From positions 124,001-188,000 of the forward strand of contig BLJB01000150.1 of assembly GCA_013423325.1 (NCBI GenBank): a DNA stretch of 64,000 nucleotides, read 5' to 3'. Origin of the DNA: Usnea hakonensis (lineage: Eukaryota > Ascomycota > Lecanoromycetes > Lecanorales > Parmeliaceae). Of this stretch, positions 56,273 to 64,000 are shown piece by piece (position 1 is the stretch's first letter; every line of letters starts with the position of its first letter). Position numbers and translations under genes: made by a program. The notes under the pieces are model-generated. The model saw only the letters and a list, made by a program, of their open reading frames with translations, searched no databases and was not told the origin of the DNA.

Positions 56273-57542
56273 CTACCGCTTCCCCACCAACCCCATCTCC
56301 CTCTCCACCTCATACCCAAAATCGAAATACCCCCTATCAAAAGCATGCACCCTCACATACCCATCTTCCCCACCACTCGCATACCCTCTCCCCAACGGAT
56401 CCACCGCAACCGTATTCAGCGGGCCGAAATGCCCCTTGACGCGACCGATCTCGTCTTCGAATACTTTATGGTAGAAGCGGGCTTCGAACTTGCCTTGCCG
56501 GGAAGAGGTGGTTGTGACGTCCATGGCGGCTTGGCCGCCGCCGAGGATGACGAAGGGTTTTTTGGGGGTGATGGCGGCGGTGTTGAGGGGGGTGTCGGAG
56601 GGGTAGGTTTTCAGGGGGGTGAGGTCCCGGGCGGAGAGGAGCTGGGTGGGTGGAGGGTTAGTGATGGGTGAGGGGTGAGGTGTAGGGAAAGAGGGGGGGT
56701 TTTACTTTGGCGGTTTTGTCTTTGGAGGCGGTGATGAAGTAGGTGCGGTCGGTGGACATTTGGAGGTCTGTGACTTGCATGCCGTCTTCGTGTGCGGGTT
56801 CGTTGATGAGGAGTTCGCCGGACTGCGGGGTTTGATCAGAAGTTTGCTCTCTGGGTTGGTTTCCGAGGGCTATAGAAGGGCATACCTTGGCGTCGTACTG
56901 ACTAACAGTTCCATCTTCGTGCCCCGCAATTATGTACCTGCTCAGATAACTCCATCCAGCCACGGTAGCCTTGCTCTCATCGCACGTAATGACCAGACTC
57001 CTCTCATCGCTCTGTTCTGCTTCCACGTCCACCTTGATATCAAGCACGACAATCGTCCCCAGATACCCCATTCTCTTCTCCGTCACAGCGAGCAGTTTCG
57101 TCCCATCGTCATTAAATTCCACCCTCTTGACCGCCGTGTTGAAATCCCATACTTTTATGCATTTACCAGTGCGGATGTCCCAGAGGCGGACGGTATTATC
57201 GGCGGCGCCGGAGGCGAGGAGGGTGGTGCTGGGGTCGATGTCAATGGTCCAGAGGGCGCCTTGGTGGCCGTGGTATGTGCCGAGGCGTTCACCGTTGGCG
57301 GAGAACCAGGCGCAGATGACTTGGTCTTTGGCGCAGGAGAAGAGGATATCGCCGTCTTTGGTGTATCTGTGGGTGAGAGTCAGAGAGAACACAGTGAGGG
57401 AAGATGGTTGCTGTTTGTGGGGGAAGAGGCTCACTTGATCTGAGTCAAGGACCGTTCCTGTACGTCCAGTGATTAGTATAAAGCAACGACTCCCACATTC
57501 GGGTAATACACTTACATGACCTTGGAGTAATATTGGTCTCAT
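56273..57542 (-). CDS. TIF34: Eukaryotic translation initiation factor 3 subunit i (WD40)
   Basis: Five exons: 57542-57516, 57457-57435, 57366-56886, 56822-56706 and 56641-56273, total 1017 nt, 338 residues. The first two exons are only 27 and 23 nt and encode MRPILLQGH and ERSLTQIK, the invariant eIF3i start. WD40 repeats follow: DGDILFSCAKDQVICAWFS, LWTIDIDPSTTLLASGAADN, TVRLWDIRTGKCI, TYFITASKDKTAKLL. The end GPLNTVAVDPLGRGYASGGE...HAFDRGYFDF is the conserved C terminus. The seven-bladed propeller binds eIF3b and eIF3g in the cytosolic 43S complex. The last exon is very C-rich in third positions. The gene is head-to-head with C1-THF synthase (303 bp between starts). Confidence 0.96.
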
Positions 57543-57845
57543 GGTTGAAGTGATGTTAGGAAGATTGTAGAAATTCAAGTACTCGTGGGAACCTTTTTGG
57601 CGACAGAAGCTTAAATTTCCTCCCGGCAAGGCGCCCGCTAATGCCGCTCGCCTCGTGGGGTTGAGAAAAATTCCAATGCTCCAATTTTGTAGTAATATAA
57701 AGTCCGTCTGAAATTGTGTTGGCTCATCCGTTGTAACGGAGCTTGTTGAGCCCGTCAGGATCTGAAGATTGATTCATCATGGATTTTGCAAGGACCATTG
57801 TACGACCGGTAGAGAGAGCTAGGTAGCCTTGCCACAATCCGTGCA
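57543..57845. promoter_or_regulatory. Bidirectional promoter of TIF34 and C1-THF synthase
   Basis: 303 bp between divergent start codons of two housekeeping genes, so promoter elements must be shared or interleaved. No individual motif is claimed. Confidence 0.5.
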
Positions 57846-60800
57846 ATGCTAGCAATGCTTTTTCGTTGTTCCCCGAGATCTTCGGGAATCAAGAGGCTAA
57901 TGCACCTTCCATTTCTCCGTAATCCTTCGTCCACCTTGTCATTCTGCCCACCCTCTGTGCTACTCGGGTCCTCGGTTGCGAAGAGAAGTAGATCCGGTCG
58001 GCGCTCTGCGTCAAGTTGTCTACGCCTTAGCAATTCGACAAGTGGGGCAATTCAGTACAGGAGGCAAGCCTCAAGCAAAACCCGCACTATGGCGGCGGAA
58101 AAGATCGATGGCACTGCCGTTGCTAAGGCTATACGAGATAGGATCAATGCCGAAATCAAGAAAATACAAGAGACCAATCCTCGATACAAGCCTTCCCTGA
58201 CTATTGTTCAAGTGGGTGATAGATCGGACTCGAGCACATATGTTCGCATGAAGTTGAAGGCTGCGGAGGAAGCAAATATCATCTGCAATGTTGTGCATTA
58301 CCCAGAGTCCATCACCGAACCCGAGCTGCTTCAAAATATTACGCAATTCAATAATGACCCATCCATTCATGGTATACTGGTGCAGCTGCCAGTACCCAAG
58401 CACATCTCAGAGCATGCTATCACGTCTGCTGTTGCAGAAGAGAAGGATGTCGACGGGTTTGGATCGAGTAACATCGGGGAATTATCCAAAAGAGGAGGCC
58501 ACCCTTTGTTCACACCATGTACACCGAAAGGAGCCATGGTGCTGCTGCAAGAAAGTGGGGTAGAGCTCAAGGGAAAGACTGCAGTGGTTCTCGGCCGCAG
58601 CGATATAGTTGGCAGTCCTGTTAGCATCCTTTTGAGGAATGCAGACGCTACTGTTACGGTGTGCCATTCGCGAACACAAAACCTACAGCATCATATCAAG
58701 CAAGCAGATGTATTAATTGCCGCAATCGGAAAGCCAAACTTTGTCAAAGGTGAATGGCTGAAGCCTGGAGCAGTGGTAATTGATGTTGGTACGAATTACA
58801 TCCCAGATGAAACCAAGAAATCAGGCCAGCGGCTCGTTGGAGACGTGGACTTTGAGTCTGCAGCTAATGTAGCCTCTAAAATCACACCAGTACCTGGAGG
58901 CGTCGGGCCCATGACAGTCGCTATGCTTCTCCAAAATGTCATTGACGCCGCAACTACTTATTTTGACCGGCAAAAGGCTCGGCATATCAAGCCACTACCT
59001 CTCAAACTCGTTCAACCTGTCCCTTCTGATATTGCCATCTCAAGAGCACAAAGACCAAAGCCGATAACAATGGTAGCGGAGGAAGTCGGCATAGCACCTC
59101 ACGAGCTTGAGCCGTACGGTGCCTACAAGGCCAAGGTTGACTTGACTCTGCTGCAGAGGCTAGGGCATAGAAGAAACGGTCGGTACATTCTCGTCACTGG
59201 TATTACTCCAACTCCGTTAGGTGAAGGGAAGTCTACAACTACCGTGGGCTTGACTCAAGCCTTAGCAGGACATCTGGACCGCATAGCGTTTGCGAACGTA
59301 CGGCAGCCTAGTCAAGGACCGACATTTGGCATCAAGGGAGGTGCTGCTGGAGGTGGCTTTAGTCAAGTTATTCCCATGGATGAGTTCAATCTCCACTTGA
59401 CCGGTGATATTCACGCTATCTCGGCAGCAAACAACCTTCTGGCTGCCGCTATCGAGACCAGGATGTTTCATGAGTCGACGCAGAAAGACGGTGCGCTGTA
59501 CAAGCGACTTGTACCAGCAAAGAAAGGGAAGAGGGAATTTCAACCAGTCATGTTCAAGAGGCTGAAGAAGCTTGGGATTGAGAAAACGAACCCAGACGAG
59601 CTGACTCAGGACGAAATACGCCGATTTGCGAGATTAGACATTGACCCAGAGACCATTACATGGAGACGGGTACTAGACGTCAACGATCGCCACTTGCGAT
59701 CGATAGTTGTGGGCAAAGCTCCAACAGAGAAGGGTACCGAACGAGATACTGGCTTCGATATTTCCGTTGCTAGCGAGTGTATGGCGATTCTTGCTCTCAG
59801 CAACGATCTCGGCGACATGCGGGATAGACTGGGACGAATGGTTATCGCGACATCAAGAAGCGGAGACCCTGTCACATGCGACGACATTGGAGCAGGAGGC
59901 GCTCTAACAGCGCTCATGAAAGACGCCATCAAGCCCAACATTATGCAGACACTAGAGGGCACCCCTGTCTTCGTCCACGCCGGTCCATTTGCCAACATCA
60001 GTATTGGCGCAAGCTCCGTTCTTGCCGACAAATTGGCTTTGAAGTTGGCAGGAACCGAAGCTGATGAGGACCACAATGAGAAGACAGGCTTTGTCGTCAC
60101 CGAAGCTGGCTTTGACTTTACGATGGGTGGTGAGCGCTTCTTCAACATTAAGTGCCGCTCGTCAGGCCTTGTGCCTGATGTGGTCATCGTGGTGGCTACA
60201 GTAAGAGCCCTCAAGGTACACGGCGGGGGGCCTGAAATTACTCCTGGTGGAGCACTGCACGAGGTCTACCGCACGGAGAACATCGACATATTGAAAAAGG
60301 GTTGTATAAATCTCAGGAAACACATCTCGAACGCAAGAGAATATGGCGTACCAGTCGTCGTAGCTATCAACAAGTTCGAGACAGACACAGACGCTGAAAT
60401 TGCAGTAGTACGAGAAGAAGCGCTCGCGGCTGGTGCCGCTGATGCCATTCCAGCAAATCACTGGGCCGAAGGAGGCAAAGGTGCTGTTGACTTGGCAAAG
60501 GGTGTAATCACTGCAAGTGCTCAAGACAAAGAATTCAAATTGTTGTACAGTCTCGATGGCAGCGTTCAAGAACGAATTGAAAGAATTGGGAAGATTATGT
60601 ATGGAGCGGAGAAGGTTGAGTTCAGTGAATTGGCACAGAAGAAGGTTGACACCTATGAGAAGCAAGGCTTTGGCAATCTGCCGATCTGCATTGCAAAGAC
60701 GCAGTACTCACTCAGTCACGATCCTGCTTTGAAGGGAGCGCCAACGGGTTTCACCGTGCCGATTCGGGATGTCCGGTTGGCGGTCGGAGCAGGATATCTG

Positions 60801-60959
60801 TAAGTAGCAAGCCACTGAAATACCACCCTCCTTTTGACTAATCATGACAGATACGCTCTTGCTGCCGATATTCAAACAATTCCCGGCCTTCCTACTGCAC
60901 CTGGCTACCTCAACGTTGATGTCGATCCGGAGACGGGTGAGATCGATGGTTTATTCTGA
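57846..60959 (+). CDS. Trifunctional C1-tetrahydrofolate synthase (mitochondrial/cytosolic)
   Basis: Two exons, 57846-60799 and 60851-60959, total 3063 nt, 1020 residues. Residues 1-81 are rich in Arg, Ser and Leu with no acidic residue, a mitochondrial presequence. A second ATG at 58089 (Met82, ACTATGGCG) begins the mature-type sequence MAAEKIDGTAVAKAIRDRI. Dehydrogenase/cyclohydrolase domain: ~82-385, with TYVRMKLKAAEE (catalytic Lys), VDGFGSSNIGEL, GRSDIVGSPVS and PGGVGPMTVAMLL. Formyl-THF synthetase: ~395-1020, with P-loop TPTPLGEGKSTTT (~456-468) and REPSQGPTFGIKGGAAGGG-like RQPSQGPTFGIKGGAAGG. The enzyme interconverts one-carbon folates. Homologues are yeast MIS1 (mitochondrial) and ADE3 (cytosolic); filamentous fungi may make both from one gene. 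The tail exon encodes the conserved GLPTAPGYLNVDVDPETGEI-DGLF end. Confidence 0.95.
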
Positions 60960-61475
60960 TTTTTAGCGATATACGTACCGAGCATGATACCCTCAAAAGT
61001 GTCTTCAACACCTACGCCGTATGGCGCAAGCGAAACATGAGCATTTTCAACAGCGGCGCTGTCATGCTAGAGATGATTTCAATGAAGCATACATTCTTAC
61101 ATATGGTGCAGAAGAGAGAAAACAAAATGTGCGACATGCGAATCTTGGAAAGACCGAGAGAAGACTCACTCTGCATGGCTGATTGATCTCCTTTCCATGT
61201 CATTTCGGTCTTGGTCCCCTATTCTTCCTTCACTAGTGGCTTCTTCTATGTTCAATTTACCTGAGTCTCAAGTTATCTGGTAACGGCTCAGCCGAAGGCC
61301 TTCACAGCTCTGTCAAGCGGTCCATTACTAGTGCCCTGCAACGTCTGTAATGTATCTTATGTTTTGCATTTCTCCCCTATGTTAAGTACAACATACCTCG
61401 CTCGATTTGTGCCTCTAGCCTTCGAAAGTGCTGAACGTTAGTCGTGACAACGGTTGAGAACGTTAATCTCTAAAT
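60960..61475. other. Intergenic region between convergent genes
   Basis: 516 bp between the stop codons of C1-THF synthase (+) and the four-TM protein (-). 3' flanks only; no gene seen. Confidence 0.6.
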
Positions 61476-62360
61476 CTAGTCATATCTACTCATTACCAAG
61501 CCTTCCCGGACTCCATTGTCATACATCATCATTCCTCCATGACCAAATATCCCGGGCTCGTTCATGGTCGTCACAACAGCACTAGCTCCGCTATGCCGAT
61601 TTCTCTCTTCTCCTCCATCTCTTCGACTAGAGCGCCGATTACCACCGGTATGGTCTCCGCTGGTAGAGCGACCGTACTCAGGACCGCCGTGACCTCTCTC
61701 CGGCCGTTGCTGTTGTGACGGTTGCCTAGTTGGCATCCTTGTCAAGCCTTGCGCATTGGTTCTCTTCTGTCTCTCAGCTTCATTCCTTTGCAAATGCTTC
61801 TCAAATGCATCATGCTCCTCTCGTTGAAAGCCAACCAACCATTGGGGCCACTCCAATGGACTTTGCCAGATTATAGCGCCATATCCCAACAATGCGAACA
61901 CAATCGTGAACGTAAAAGCCACCCATCCCACTGGCCCCACATACGCCACCACTACCAATGCCAGGGTCAAAAATGAAGCAATCACCAATGAGAACAAAAG
62001 TGCCGACACCGCCGTCGCAAACCACAAAACCTTCTTCCTATTGTTCCCATGCATCCCAAACGCAGCAACAGCCTGCGGGCGCCACAGGCTCAACGCACTG
62101 GCAAAGTATGCCGTGAGCGCCAAAGTGAGCACAAAGAGCAGCCAGGATGTCGACAGCAGATACTGGACTCCTTGGGCCGAGAAACCGTAATCGTGGAACG
62201 GCTGGACGGGACTTGAGACAATCTTGGAAAACGTTATGGATGCGCCGAAGGTGCCGATACCGATGACGGTGCGGAAAAAGTTCTCGAAGTAGCTAGCTAG
62301 GCGCTCGCCGGGAGGTTTTGATGATGGGGCGGTGGGTACGCCAGGTAATAGTTCTGCCAT
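61476..62360 (-). CDS. Four-pass integral membrane protein of unknown function
   Basis: Single exon, 294 residues. Four hydrophobic segments are visible: TVIGIGTFGASITF (~30-48), WLLFVLTLALTAYFASAL (~73-92), VLWFATAVSALLFSLVIASF (~110-130) with LALVVVAYVGPV close behind, and VAFTFTIVFALLGYGAII (~145-165). The C-terminal ~110 residues are hydrophilic, rich in Arg, Gln and Gly, and end MMMYDNGVREGLVMSRYD. The N terminus is cytosolic-type with no signal peptide. The family occurs across filamentous ascomycetes but has no known role. The basic tail probably faces the cytosol. It converges with the C1-THF synthase gene. Confidence 0.7.
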   Translation of the reverse strand: MAELLPGVPTAPSSKPPGERLASYFENFFRTVIGIGTFGASITFSKIVSSPVQPFHDYGFSAQGVQYLLSTSWLLFVLTLALTAYFASALSLWRPQAVAAFGMHGNNRKKVLWFATAVSALLFSLVIASFLTLALVVVAYVGPVGWVAFTFTIVFALLGYGAIIWQSPLEWPQWLVGFQREEHDAFEKHLQRNEAERQKRTNAQGLTRMPTRQPSQQQRPERGHGGPEYGRSTSGDHTGGNRRSSRRDGGEERNRHSGASAVVTTMNEPGIFGHGGMMMYDNGVREGLVMSRYD

Positions 62361-63934
62361 TGCGACTTGAGTGGAGTAGATTTCGGACGAAGACGGTAGA
62401 TTTAATGATCAGATTGCATATAAAAGTGTATGAGCCATTATGATAGATTGCGTGTTGAGTTGTTAGGGTGGAATGGAACGGGCTGAGGAGTGTTTGGTTT
62501 GGTTGGTTGCCGCGGATACAGCGCCAAGAATGATCGACGCCCCTAAGGCCAGATTTGGGCTGGCGGGGACTTCCCTCGTTCGAACAATCATACCTTCCTG
62601 GTACCTGCTTCTTCTGACCAAGGATTCTGTACCAGTAAAAGACCTTTCTTCATGTGTTAGCATTACACTGAATACCATCTTCGGCATGCTGTACTGCTGC
62701 CCATTGCTGTATTTGAAGACGAGATGTGAAACTCGCCATATCCATCAAAATTCTGATTTATCTACACCATACTCGGCATACCATACGTACGAGCCAGCAG
62801 CATGAATGGTGATGTTGACAAAGATGTGGACGAAAAGGTGTTGCTTCCATCTGTCAATATAGTAGTAAAGTAGATGATGGAGGAAGGCACAGCGTAAAAG
62901 TCACCCCATACTGGCACATACCAAACCGGTCCTGGCCGGACCGTACGCCAAACTGGTCTCAGCTTATTTTAACGGTAGTCTCTCTGCTCGACATATGCAG
63001 AGAGACCTTTGATGCATTGCTTCAAGTGAAGGTCCAGGATGTATGGAGGACGCCTTGGGCCGTTGGCCTTTTCGTTGGAGAATTCGAAGTGGTAGAGTAC
63101 TCGATGCTGTCAAGTGGATTTTGAGTCTAGAAGGAGGCTGGAGAGGGATTCTATGCTTGACTGCGTACTGTTAGCAATCTTCCTTGCGGGTTGTCAAATT
63201 GACTGCAACTGCACTGCATTGTGTCCTCCTCAACGAGCATCGGTTGTTGCATCCTGTCAGTATCAACACCAACTTTAACCCTCCCAAGGTTCCTGACCAT
63301 CTATTTGATATGGCCTACCCCACCAGCTTCTCCACCTTTTCCGTCATCTCATCAGAAAAGATCACGCAAACATCATTCGCAGAAGGCATCCTCGATCTAA
63401 AGACGATGAATATCCACCGCAGAAGTGTTTGGACTGCGAAGAGAATGCTGAATACTGGCAAGATCGTTCAAATTAGTAAGATTTTCTGCTCTTGCGCGTA
63501 TTATGAGCTAGTATAGTGTTGTCATATGCGATATACTGGCAAGACAGAGATGTCGCTTTGCAGATAAGAATCGGTAGAGAATGCCATTATTTGCATTGAA
63601 TGAGTCAGCCCTTTTTCTCGGCGAACGATATTTCGGTCTACACTAAGTCAAACTGATCTAAGTTCGTGATTTTACAGATGTCTAAGAGTCTACATGTTCG
63701 TCGTGTAACACAAGACAAGGTCGACGAATAAGTTAGCGGTATTGCCGGGCTTCTGGCTCTATAAATCAACTTGCCTCCACGCCTCACAGTATATCGACAT
63801 CCTCTAACCTCAACGTCAAAAAGGCATCAACCAGTATAAAAACCCTAAATCCTGTGCTGACCAGACTTATTAACACCCACTCAAGTCCTTCAAAACCCAA
63901 AGAACAAAGCCAATCTGAACTCTTACTCGGCGAC
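62361..63934. other. Intergenic region with no supported gene
   Basis: About 1.6 kb. Frames of 74-110 codons at 62463-62805 and 63184-63516 show no recognisable features. The right end carries the TATA box listed below. ACCGGTC/GGCCGG words cluster near 62924-62960. Confidence 0.5.
63835..63842 (+). promoter_or_regulatory. TATA box (TATAAAAA)
   Basis: TATAAAAA lies 93 nt upstream of the ATG at 63935, a usual spacing for a fungal TATA-type promoter and leader. Confidence 0.4.
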
Positions 63935-64000
63935 ATGGACCTCATCCCAGCCAACATGTCTGAGACAAGCCCATCGAAAGGGCTACACTGGTGGGAAACA
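63935..64000 (+). CDS. Start of a possible gene, cut by the window end
   Basis: From the ATG at 63935 the frame is open to the last base (22 codons, MDLIPANMSETSPSKGLHWW...). A TATA box and a leader without upstream ATG precede it. The segment is too short to assign a family. Confidence 0.35.
   Translation, partial: MDLIPANMSETSPSKGLHWWET

Noticed and set aside
59606..60214. 202-codon minus-strand frame
   Set aside because: Antisense to the formyl-THF synthetase domain, which has clear conserved motifs on the plus strand.
62473..62805. 110-codon plus-strand frame near the right end
   Set aside because: No recognisable domain, no conserved start context and no intron signals; likely chance.

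Overview
The window is nuclear DNA of a filamentous ascomycete (Pezizomycotina). Genes carry many short introns (about 44-132 nt, GT...CTRAY...AG), the protein families are eukaryotic and fungal, and a highly reducing polyketide synthase and a NACHT-ankyrin receptor are typical of this group. The species cannot be named from sequence alone. All exon structures below were built by hand from splice signals, reading phase and family similarity. The total coding length of every multi-exon model is a multiple of three, except the polyketide synthase, which is one base short.

Left core block (1-20.8 kb): 3' end of phospholipase D1, an IFRD-type protein (-), RTF1 of the PAF1 complex (-), COQ7 (+), the SM protein SLY1 (-), a PNUTS/Ppn1-like phosphatase-1 regulator (+), a DUF218-type protein (+) and an OSH3-type oxysterol-binding protein (+). 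These are conserved single-copy genes in tight convergent or divergent pairs.

Accessory block (20.8-54 kb): a NACHT NLR with near-identical ankyrin repeats (+), a repeat-containing secreted GPI-type surface protein (+), then a compact secondary-metabolite locus: an HR-PKS (-), a divergently transcribed PLP-dependent alpha-oxoamine synthase (+) and a DHA14-type MFS exporter (+). The PKS ends in an ACP with no release domain. This pairing matches the logic of sphinganine-analogue pathways, where an oxoamine synthase off-loads the polyketide by decarboxylative condensation with an amino acid. The PKS has a single-base frame break in its ketosynthase, so the copy shown may be dead or the base miscalled. 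After it come a small F-box protein, a decayed casein-kinase-1 relic, tandem repeats and purine tracts, a nine-exon fungal membrane protein with a 27-nt microexon, and an orphan proline/serine-rich gene. Long stretches here hold no gene that I can support.

Right core block (54-62.4 kb): a secreted CAP-domain protein (+), eIF3 subunit i (TIF34, -) head-to-head with trifunctional C1-THF synthase (MIS1/ADE3, +), and a four-pass membrane protein (-). The last 1.6 kb is mostly non-coding and ends with a possible gene start preceded by a TATA box.

The most interesting item is the PKS-oxoamine synthase-transporter locus with its broken ketosynthase. Next are the homogenised ankyrin repeats of the NLR and a threefold palindromic repeat at 16.68-16.90 kb.
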